Part shown: positions 5,189 to 11,437 of the stretch, in pieces
How positions within the stretch are numbered: position 1 is the stretch's first letter
Layout of the letters: every line of letters begins with the position of its first letter
From: Clostridiales bacterium
GTDB lineage: Bacteria; Bacillota; Clostridia; Oscillospirales; Acutalibacteraceae
Direction: 5' to 3'
Assembly: GCA_019417145.1 (NCBI GenBank)
Contig: DXVY01000023.1
Span: forward strand, 1 to 11,437
DNA: 11,437 bases
Translations under genes and position numbers: made by a program
The notes under the pieces: generated by a model
Databases searched by the model: none
What the model was told of the DNA's origin: nothing
Seen by the model: the letters and a program-made list of their open reading frames with translations, nothing else

Positions 5189-6730
5189 ATGAGTGAAAAG
5201 AAAAAACCTTTGGTTCTAACCATTATGGACGGCTTCGGTATTAACCCCGCCGTAAAGGGAAACGCCATCAAGGCCGCCAAGACTCCCAACCTGGATAAAT
5301 ATTTCGCCGCATATCCCACCACCCAGATCGGCGCTTCCGGCATGGATGTGGGCCTGCCTGACGGCCAGATGGGCAACTCCGAGGTGGGCCACACCAATAT
5401 CGGCGCCGGCCGGGTGGTCTATCAGGAGCTGACCCGCATCACCAAGTCCATCCAGGATGGGGATTTCTTCCAGAATCCCGTCCTGCTGGAGGCTATGCAG
5501 AACTGCCGCAAGAACGATTCGGCCCTGCACCTGCTGGGGCTGCTGTCCGACGGCGGCGTGCACAGCCATCAGGAGCATCTTTTCGCCCTTTTGAAAATGG
5601 CCAAGGAACAGGGCCTTTCCCGGGTATATGTCCATGCGTTGCTGGATGGGCGGGACGTGCCTCCCACCTCCGGCGCGGGCTATGTGGAAGAACTGCTCCG
5701 GAAAATGCAGGAGATCGGCGTGGGTAAGATCGCTACCCTGGCCGGCCGGTATTACGGTATGGACCGGGATACCCAGTGGGGCCGTGTGGAGAAGGCCTAC
5801 GCCGCCATGGTATACGGCGACGGTATTATGACCGATGATCCGGTTGCTGCCGTGAGAAAGTCCTATGAGACGGTGGACGAGGACGGCAAGCACATCACCG
5901 ACGAATTCCTGATCCCCACCGTTGTGGGCGGCGGCCAGGCAGTATCGGCGGACGACAGTATGATATTCTTCAACTTCCGTCCCGACCGGGCCAGGGAAAT
6001 CACCCGCGCTTTTGTAGACCCGTCCTTTGACGGTTTCCAGCGCAGAAGCGGCATGCTGCCCCTGTACTTTGTCTGCATGACCGAGTACGACGCCACCATG
6101 CCGGGCGTGCATGTGGCCTTTGCCCCCAAGGAACTGACCATGACCATGGGCGAGACCCTGTCCAAGGCGGGTAAGACCCAGCTCCGCATTGCTGAAACCA
6201 CTAAATACGCCCACGTTACCTTCTTCTTTAACGGCGGCGAGGAGGTTAAGTTCCCCGGCGAGGATCGAATCCTAATTCCCACGCCCGATGTGGCCACCTT
6301 TGATTTAAAGCCTGAAATGAGCGCCTATCCGGTGTGCGACGCGGTGGTGGAGGCCATTGAGAGCGGCAAATACGATGTGGTGATTTTAAATTTTGCCAAC
6401 TGTGATATGGTTGGCCATACCGGTGTGTTCGACGCCGCCGTCAAGGCGGTGGAGGCGGTGGATACCTGCGTGGGCCGGGTGGTGGACGCCGCCCTTTCCA
6501 TGGACGGCGCGGTCATTATTACGGCCGACCACGGCAACGCCGACCAGATGGCGGCGGCCGACGGCTCGCCCTTTACCGCCCACACCACCAATCCCGTTCC
6601 CTTCTGCGTGGTGGGATACCCCTGCGAGCTGAAGGAGGGCGGTCGGCTCTGTGATATTTCCCCCACTATGCTGCATATGCTGGGGCTGGAACAGCCTAAA
6701 GAGATGGATGGCGTAAGTTTGATCAAATAA
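5189..6730 (+). CDS. gpmI: 2,3-bisphosphoglycerate-independent phosphoglycerate mutase
   Basis: A manganese-dependent enzyme of the alkaline phosphatase superfamily that converts 3- to 2-phosphoglycerate through a phosphoserine intermediate. The 513-residue length is normal. The two-metal site can be followed through the sequence: D14 (MDGFG), the phosphorylated S64 in GNSEVGHTN, H125 (SDGGVHSH), D406 and H410 in NCDMVGHTG, D447 and H448 in TADHGNAD, and H465 in AHTTNP. Substrate-binding segments include LLDGRDVPP (151-159), GRYYGMDRD (186-194) and NFRPDRARE (262-270). The numbering runs 2-3 above the well-studied Geobacillus enzyme, so nothing is missing. The ATG at 5189 follows AGGAGGT at 6-7 nt spacing. 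It ends the glycolytic block before a strong terminator. Enolase is not next to it. Confidence 0.98.
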   Translation: MSEKKKPLVLTIMDGFGINPAVKGNAIKAAKTPNLDKYFAAYPTTQIGASGMDVGLPDGQMGNSEVGHTNIGAGRVVYQELTRITKSIQDGDFFQNPVLLEAMQNCRKNDSALHLLGLLSDGGVHSHQEHLFALLKMAKEQGLSRVYVHALLDGRDVPPTSGAGYVEELLRKMQEIGVGKIATLAGRYYGMDRDTQWGRVEKAYAAMVYGDGIMTDDPVAAVRKSYETVDEDGKHITDEFLIPTVVGGGQAVSADDSMIFFNFRPDRAREITRAFVDPSFDGFQRRSGMLPLYFVCMTEYDATMPGVHVAFAPKELTMTMGETLSKAGKTQLRIAETTKYAHVTFFFNGGEEVKFPGEDRILIPTPDVATFDLKPEMSAYPVCDAVVEAIESGKYDVVILNFANCDMVGHTGVFDAAVKAVEAVDTCVGRVVDAALSMDGAVIITADHGNADQMAAADGSPFTAHTTNPVPFCVVGYPCELKEGGRLCDISPTMLHMLGLEQPKEMDGVSLIK

Positions 6731-6753
6731 GCAAAGATATGCTGTTGTGCAGT

Positions 6754-6787
6754 CGGCGGAAACAATTTTGTTTCCGCCGTTTTTTTT
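6754..6787 (+). terminator. Strong intrinsic terminator after gpmI
   Basis: A perfect 10-bp stem (6754-6763 with 6770-6779), a loop of AATTTT, and eight uninterrupted T residues (6780-6787). It lies 24 bp after the gpmI stop and separates the glycolytic block from the signalling operon. Confidence 0.95.
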
Positions 6788-6875
6788 ATGGGGCGAAAAG
6801 TGGCCGTACTGGAGATAGAGGCCTGCCCCGGTCGCGGGAAAACTTATTAAATTTTATAGGAAGCAATAAAATGCG

Positions 6876-6904
6876 TTCAAATCTATAAAAAAGTGTGCTA
6901 TAAT
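6876..6904 (+). promoter_or_regulatory. Extended -10 sigma-A promoter of the lipoprotein/two-component operon
   Basis: TTCAAA (6876-6881) and a perfect TATAAT (6899-6904) are spaced by 17 bp. TGC directly before the -10 makes an extended -10 element. An AT-rich stretch (about 6840-6870) lies upstream and could act as an UP element or regulator site. Transcription is expected to start near 6911, with a leader of about 35 nt. It is the only clear promoter before the four following genes. Confidence 0.75.
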
Positions 6905-6945
6905 ATGCTGTACATAACGTTTGCTGTTAAGGAGGGATAGGGAAG

Positions 6946-8358
6946 ATGAAACGCACCAATGTAATTAGAGTGGTCGGCGGTTTGCTGGCGGCTGTTTTCT
7001 GCCTTCCTCTCTCCTCCTGCAAGTATATGGGCGCCGATATCGACGCCATGCTGCGTCCCCCTAAGCCCACGGGAGAGTTTTTTGAAATTCAGCAGGCGTT
7101 GGAAAAAAATGTGGATGGGGGCGTGCTTCTAAAATATCCCCAGACAGGTGCGTACCAATCGGCTTTTGTGCTCCATGACGTGGATGGGGATGGGGACGAT
7201 GAGGCGCTGGCTTTCTATTCTCTGGAAACCGAGATGGAGAACCAGGCGGCTAATCTGCATGTCAGTTTGATCGCGCAAATCGATGAAGAATGGAAGCCTC
7301 TGACCGAGATCGAGCTGCCCGGAAGTATTGATCAGGTGGATTTCGCCGATCTGGATGGCGACGGCCGGGATGAGATACTGGTAGGCTGGACCCAGTATAC
7401 GACCCTCGGGAAAAAATTGTCTGCCTACACCCTGCGGGAAGGCGGTATGGTTCAGCGTATTGTGGAGGACTATACCCAGTTTACGATCTGCAATTTGATT
7501 CCCGGCAGGAATGAGCCTCAGCTTCTGCTCTTCAATCTGCAGACGACGGATAAGATAGCTTCGGCCAAGCTGCTGTCCTTAGGGGTGGGCGGCGTGCAGG
7601 AGGAAGGCACGGTTTACCTGGATGGCACCGTCACCTCTTATTTGACCCCCCAGCCCGGCTATCTCAAGGACGGGACGCCGGCCGTATATGTGGACGCCTA
7701 TAAGGGCGCGTCGGCCATGATCACCGAGATTGTCTATTATGCCGACTCCCCACAGGAAGCCGAAACGGTTTCAGAAAATGGGAATCAACAAATCAGCAAG
7801 CTGGTTTCGCCGCCCTTTCATGACAGCGTGAAAAGGGAAAACGATATTACCCTTCGCCCCGTGGCCGCTGTCTCACGGGATGTGGATGACGACGGGGTGC
7901 TGGATATGCCCCTGATGACCCTGCTGCCGGGATATTCAAATACGACAGAGGGGCAAAAATACTATTTGACCACCTGGCGGAACTACGATGGGAAACGGTT
8001 TGAAAATGTGTATTCGGCCGTAATGGACTACGAGAATGAATACTATTTGAAATATCCGGAAAAGTGGATCAGCGGGGACACGGTCAACGTGACCATGGGG
8101 GTACAGTCCGACGACAAAAGATGTAGTTTTTATGTATGGAATCCCGTAGGGCAGATGCGGGAGGACGAATTGCTCACCATCCAGGTCTTGTCTGAAAGGG
8201 AATGGAGTGGCAGAGAGTCGGATGATTACCAGGGCTACATTGAACTGGCCAGCCGGAACGACCAGGTATATGTCGCTAAGATAAGCGCGGAAAGCGGCGT
8301 GTACGCACTGACGGAGGAGGGCCTGCGGCAGGCTTTCGGCTTGATATACGATACCTGA
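6946..8358 (+). CDS. Putative surface lipoprotein with DxDxDG calcium-loop (FG-GAP/VCBS-like) motifs
   Basis: I do not recognise a named family. The 470-residue protein starts with a lipoprotein signal: basic MKRTNVIR, a hydrophobic core, then a lipobox ending LSSC with the lipidated cysteine at 25. It should therefore be anchored on the outer face of the membrane. Three acidic loops of the DxDxDG type follow: DVDGDGDDE (78-86), DLDGDGRDE (135-143) and DVDDDGVLD (312-320). The first two continue into hydrophobic strands, as in FG-GAP/VCBS beta-propeller repeats and dockerin/EF-hand-like calcium loops. No catalytic motif is visible. ATG 6946 follows GGAGGG (6931-6936). The response regulator starts only 38 bp downstream, so the protein probably works with, or is controlled by, that two-component system. 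A sensory or cell-wall-binding role is an inference. Confidence 0.8.
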   Translation: MKRTNVIRVVGGLLAAVFCLPLSSCKYMGADIDAMLRPPKPTGEFFEIQQALEKNVDGGVLLKYPQTGAYQSAFVLHDVDGDGDDEALAFYSLETEMENQAANLHVSLIAQIDEEWKPLTEIELPGSIDQVDFADLDGDGRDEILVGWTQYTTLGKKLSAYTLREGGMVQRIVEDYTQFTICNLIPGRNEPQLLLFNLQTTDKIASAKLLSLGVGGVQEEGTVYLDGTVTSYLTPQPGYLKDGTPAVYVDAYKGASAMITEIVYYADSPQEAETVSENGNQQISKLVSPPFHDSVKRENDITLRPVAAVSRDVDDDGVLDMPLMTLLPGYSNTTEGQKYYLTTWRNYDGKRFENVYSAVMDYENEYYLKYPEKWISGDTVNVTMGVQSDDKRCSFYVWNPVGQMREDELLTIQVLSEREWSGRESDDYQGYIELASRNDQVYVAKISAESGVYALTEEGLRQAFGLIYDT

Positions 8359-8396
8359 GTTTGTATATTTTTTGAGAGAATGAAAGGAGAAGCGGC

Positions 8397-9104
8397 ATGA
8401 AGCGCGTGCTGGTAGTGGAAGATGAAACGGCCATCCGGGAATTCGAGGTCATCAACCTGAACCGGGCCGGATACGAAACGGTGGAAGCGCCTACCGGCGA
8501 GGACGGCCTGCGCATATTTGAAGAGGAACAGGGAAATTTTGATATCGCCCTATTGGATATATCTATGCCCGGCATGGATGGCTTCACCCTTTGCAAGGAG
8601 CTGCGGCGCCGTTCGCCCACCCTTGGAATCATTATGCTGACAGCCAAGTCCCAGGAGATGGACAAGATCAGCGGTCTAATGATGGGCGCGGATGATTACG
8701 TCACCAAGCCCTTTAGCCCTTCCGAGCTGGTGGCACGGGTGGATTCCCTCTATCGCCGGGTGGACATGCAGAACCAGAACCCGGCCAAGAAGTCCCAGGA
8801 TGAGATTGTTTTAGGGGAGTTCAGCCTGAACCTCCGCCGCCGTTCGCTACTCAAACGGGGACGGAATATAGAGCTGACCCAGGTGGAATTTCAGATTATT
8901 GAATACTTCTTTACCCATCCCGACACGGCCCTCAGCCGCACGGATATTTTGAACCGGGTGTGGGGCGACGCCTATTTTGGGGAGGAAAAGATTGTGGATG
9001 TGAACATCCGCCGGCTGCGGATGAAAATTGAGGATGAGCCCTCCTCCCCCAAACATTTGGTCACGGTCTGGGGCATGGGCTACAAATGGTCTACCGAGGC
9101 GTAG
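8397..9104 (+). CDS. Response regulator, OmpR/PhoB family
   Basis: A cytosolic DNA-binding regulator, presumably phosphorylated by the histidine kinase encoded next. The 235-residue protein has an N-terminal receiver domain (about 1-120) with the acidic pair E8-D9, the phospho-acceptor D54 in LLDISMPGMDG, the switch threonine T82 in MLTAKS and K104 in VTKPF. A linker (about 121-136) leads to a winged-helix domain (about 137-233) with the typical LTQVEFQIIEYF helix (160-171), VDVNIRRLRMKIE (200-212) and the C-terminal wing VWGMGYKW (224-231). All key residues are present, so it should be functional. The ATG at 8397 follows AAAGGAG at about 8-nt spacing. The target promoter is unknown; autoregulation from the promoter at 6876-6904 is plausible but no binding site is recognised. 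Confidence 0.96.
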   Translation: MKRVLVVEDETAIREFEVINLNRAGYETVEAPTGEDGLRIFEEEQGNFDIALLDISMPGMDGFTLCKELRRRSPTLGIIMLTAKSQEMDKISGLMMGADDYVTKPFSPSELVARVDSLYRRVDMQNQNPAKKSQDEIVLGEFSLNLRRRSLLKRGRNIELTQVEFQIIEYFFTHPDTALSRTDILNRVWGDAYFGEEKIVDVNIRRLRMKIEDEPSSPKHLVTVWGMGYKWSTEA

Positions 9105-9152
9105 GACGGCGCTTATTGGCTGAATTCTACATAGAAGGGAGGGCGGCGCGCC

Positions 9153-10694
9153 GTGGAAATGGTAATCAAGGTCAAGGGGATCACCCGTCGCTGGCTGATC
9201 AACGTCTTGGTTGTTGTGGTTGGTATCGTGGTGGCGGTGGAGGTCGCCTTCGGCTTCTTTTTTTCCAACTACTATCAAAACGGCGTGCAGGATGCCGCCA
9301 GCGGCTATGCCCAGTATTTTATCAGCAGCCTGAGCACCGTGTCCCGGGGCAAAAGCTTTGAGGATGCGGCTCGGGAGGCCTGCGAGTCCTTTGAGTACAA
9401 AAATAAGGTAGAGGTGCAGATCCTGGACCGGGACGGCAACGTGCTGGTTACCACCACCGGCTTTGCCGATTCCGGGCAGCGGATGCCGGACTATGAGGTG
9501 GCCCAAAAGTCCGGTTCCGGCGTTTGGAGAGGACAGAATGAATCGGGCGAAAAGATCATGGCGGGCACCACCCTGCTGGCCGACTTTGGCAACGGGTCCA
9601 ACGGCGCGGTCCGCTGGGTGATTTCTATGGAGAAGGTCAACCGGCATATTATGGTGGTCCTGAGTATTACCATTGCCGTGGGGATCGGCGTGATTCTCTT
9701 TGCATCCTTTTCGGGGCTGTATTTCATCAAGTCCATTGTCAAACCCATCCGGGAGGTCAGCAATATTGCCCGAAAGATCGCGCTGGGGGATTTTAAGGCC
9801 CGTATTCAGGTCAAAAAGAACGACGAGGTTGGCGAGCTGTGCGATTCTATCAATTACATGGCCAGCGAGTTGAGCCAGGCGGAAAACATGAAAAACGATT
9901 TCATTTCCTCCGTGTCCCATGAGCTGCGCACGCCTCTGACGGCTATACGCGGATGGGGCGAGACGGTTAAAAGCTCTATCGGCACCGATGATCAGTTGGT
10001 GGAGAAGGGCGTGGACGTCATGCTCAGCGAGGCGGATCGACTGTCCGGGTTGGTAGAGGAATTGCTGGACTTTTCCCGCATGCAGTCCGGGCGGCTGTCC
10101 ATGCTGATGAACCGGACCGATATATTGGCCGAGCTGGGCGAGGCGGTTTATATGTACGAGGAGCTGGCTCGCCAGCAGGGCCTGGATCTGTCCTTTGTGG
10201 CGCCGGCGTACCTGCCGCCGGTCATGGGCGACGGCGATCGGCTCAAGCAGGTGTTTATCAATATTATTGACAACGCCATTAAATACACCAATGCCGGCGG
10301 GCAGGTCCTGGTTGAGGCCTCCGAACAAGAGGGTTGTATCCAGGTTACCGTCAAGGATACGGGCGTGGGTATCCCGGCCCAGGACGTAGACCGAGTCAAG
10401 GAGAAGTTCTTCAAATCCAATAAAACGGTCCGCGGATCGGGCATTGGCCTGGCCGTGGCGGATGAGATTGTTAAACAGCATAAAGGTCTGCTGTTTGTAG
10501 AGAGCAAGGAGGGGGTCGGGACAACGGTTACCATCGTTTTGCCTGTTGCGCCGGCCGACTCTCCTGCGCCCGACGCGCCGCCGGTGGACATACCGCCGGC
10601 GACCGTGAGCATTGCCGGGGAGCCGGCCACAGAAGATGGGCAGAACGACGCCGAGACGTCGTTGGAAAGGAACCAAAAACATGAAGAACTGTAA
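9153..10694 (+). CDS. Membrane sensor histidine kinase with HAMP domain
   Basis: The kinase partner of the upstream response regulator, 513 residues. Order of parts: transmembrane helix 1 (about 14-37), an extracytoplasmic sensor region of about 130 residues (38-165) with no family I can name, helix 2 (about 167-191), HAMP (about 192-243), and a HisKA dimerisation domain with the phospho-acceptor H256 in SVSHELRTPL. An ATPase domain follows with the N-box IIDNAIKYTN (N374), G1 DTGVGIP (402-408), F-box EKFF (417-420) and G2 GSGIGLAV (428-435). After the catalytic domain ends near 465 there is an unusual tail of about 48 residues rich in Pro, Ala, Asp and Glu, probably disordered. The start is GTG 9153 after GGGAGGG (9137-9143); ATG 9159 is a close alternative. 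Its 3' end overlaps the next gene by 14 bp. Confidence 0.95.
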   Translation: MEMVIKVKGITRRWLINVLVVVVGIVVAVEVAFGFFFSNYYQNGVQDAASGYAQYFISSLSTVSRGKSFEDAAREACESFEYKNKVEVQILDRDGNVLVTTTGFADSGQRMPDYEVAQKSGSGVWRGQNESGEKIMAGTTLLADFGNGSNGAVRWVISMEKVNRHIMVVLSITIAVGIGVILFASFSGLYFIKSIVKPIREVSNIARKIALGDFKARIQVKKNDEVGELCDSINYMASELSQAENMKNDFISSVSHELRTPLTAIRGWGETVKSSIGTDDQLVEKGVDVMLSEADRLSGLVEELLDFSRMQSGRLSMLMNRTDILAELGEAVYMYEELARQQGLDLSFVAPAYLPPVMGDGDRLKQVFINIIDNAIKYTNAGGQVLVEASEQEGCIQVTVKDTGVGIPAQDVDRVKEKFFKSNKTVRGSGIGLAVADEIVKQHKGLLFVESKEGVGTTVTIVLPVAPADSPAPDAPPVDIPPATVSIAGEPATEDGQNDAETSLERNQKHEEL

Positions 10695-11437
10695 ACGAAC
10701 CACAATCGGCGGCCAGGCCCTGATTGAAGCCATTATGATGAAGGGGCCGGAAAAGACGGCGATTGCCGTCAGGCTGCCGGACGGCGGGATTTCTGTGGAA
10801 TATATGCAGGAGCGCCGGCTTTCTAAAAAGTATAAGATATTGGGCCTCCCCCTGATCCGCGGCGCGGTGGGACTGGTGGAGTCCCTTGTGTCCGGATATA
10901 AGGCCATGATGTATGCGGCCGAGAAGTCGGGCTTTGCGGAGGAGGAAGAGGAGGAAGAGCGGCTAAGGCAGGAGGAAAAGGCGCGAAAGAAGGCCGAGAG
11001 ACTGGCCAAAAAGGCCGGCCGGCACAGCCTGGAAACCGCGTCCCCCCTTCCGGATCCCTCTGTGGGCCGTTCCTTGACCGACGAGCAGCAAGAGGCGTCC
11101 GCGGCGCCGGCTCTTTCCACAGCGCCGGATAAAAAAGAGCGGGAGGAAAAAAAGGAATCGGCCTTTATGGGCGGCTTGATGGCTGTGGCCTCGGTGCTGG
11201 GTGTGTGTTTGGCCCTGTTTTTGTTTATGTGGCTGCCTTCCTTTCTTTTCAATCTGGTAAACGGCTGGACGGGCGACGCCATATCCTATTGGCGGAGCCT
11301 GTTCGAGGGCGTTTTGAAGATGGCCATATTTGTAGGTTATCTTGCGGCGGTATCCCTGATGAAGGACATTAAAAGGGTTTTCATGTATCATGGAGCGGAG
11401 CATAAGACCATTTTCTGTTACGAGGCCGGCGAGGAAC
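10681..11437 (+). CDS. DUF1385 (YqhQ-type) membrane protein, 3' end beyond the window
   Basis: The first 252 residues are visible. Family motifs are GGQALIEAIMM (10-20), LIRGAVGLVESL (58-69), and YHGAEHKTI followed by CYEAGEE near the break. Two hydrophobic segments (about 163-190 and 209-228) are predicted membrane helices. DUF1385 proteins are widespread in Firmicutes and their molecular function is not established to my knowledge. Between the N-terminal motif region and the first helix is a highly charged linker (about 86-160). It has a Glu-rich run, then a Lys/Arg/Ala-rich helix-like stretch, then a Pro/Ala-rich part, then another Lys/Glu cluster. I do not expect this in the compact Bacillus form. 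ATG 10681 follows GGAAAGGA (10664-10671) and overlaps the kinase gene by 14 bp, so translation is probably coupled. Whether it belongs to the kinase pathway or only shares a transcript is not shown. Confidence 0.9.
   Translation, partial: MKNCKRTTIGGQALIEAIMMKGPEKTAIAVRLPDGGISVEYMQERRLSKKYKILGLPLIRGAVGLVESLVSGYKAMMYAAEKSGFAEEEEEEERLRQEEKARKKAERLAKKAGRHSLETASPLPDPSVGRSLTDEQQEASAAPALSTAPDKKEREEKKESAFMGGLMAVASVLGVCLALFLFMWLPSFLFNLVNGWTGDAISYWRSLFEGVLKMAIFVGYLAAVSLMKDIKRVFMYHGAEHKTIFCYEAGEE

Noticed and set aside
8847..11282. 811-codon open frame on the minus strand opposite the response regulator, kinase and DUF1385 genes
   Set aside because: It is antisense to three clear protein families with all their motifs on the + strand. 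Its translation is low-complexity and matches nothing I know. Long antisense frames are expected from strong GC bias at third codon positions.

Overview
The window looks like chromosomal DNA from a GC-rich Gram-positive anaerobe, most probably a gut Clostridia/Oscillospirales-type Firmicute. This rests on AGGAGG-type ribosome binding sites, consensus sigma-A promoters, a YqhQ-type DUF1385 protein, a clostridial-style pyridoxamine kinase and strongly GC-biased third codon positions. The genus is an inference and was not tested. All nine genes lie on the + strand.

Region 1 (1-2647) has a near-consensus promoter (TTGCCA-17-TATAAT). It is followed by a pyridoxal/pyridoxamine kinase with no ATG start, a class I mannose-6-phosphate isomerase (manA), and the wobble-base tRNA 2'-O-methyltransferase trmL, whose GTG start overlaps the end of manA.

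Region 2 (2648-6790) is a lower-glycolysis block: pgk, tpiA and gpmI. pgk has its own strong promoter (TTGAAA-17-TAAAAT). Close to that promoter are a tandem 9-bp repeat, a palindrome over the -10 element, and a sequence just downstream of the predicted start that resembles a binding site for the NADH-sensing repressor Rex. An intrinsic terminator follows pgk and a very strong one follows gpmI. The tpiA and gpmI leaders show no good promoter but hold several perfect hairpins. The usual partners gap and eno are not in the window.

Region 3 (6791-11437) is a signalling operon under an extended -10 promoter (TTCAAA-17-TATAAT). It encodes a lipoprotein with three DxDxDG calcium-loop/FG-GAP-like motifs, an OmpR-family response regulator, a membrane sensor histidine kinase with HAMP, and the start of a DUF1385 membrane protein that runs off the window. 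The spacing is tight (38 bp, 48 bp, then a 14-bp overlap), so the four genes are probably co-expressed. I infer that the lipoprotein acts with the kinase at the cell surface. This lipoprotein/two-component/DUF1385 arrangement is the best candidate here for an undescribed functional unit. Everything else is well-known housekeeping function. I saw no phage, IS element, CRISPR array, rRNA or tRNA, and no gene-free stretch exceeds about 220 bases.
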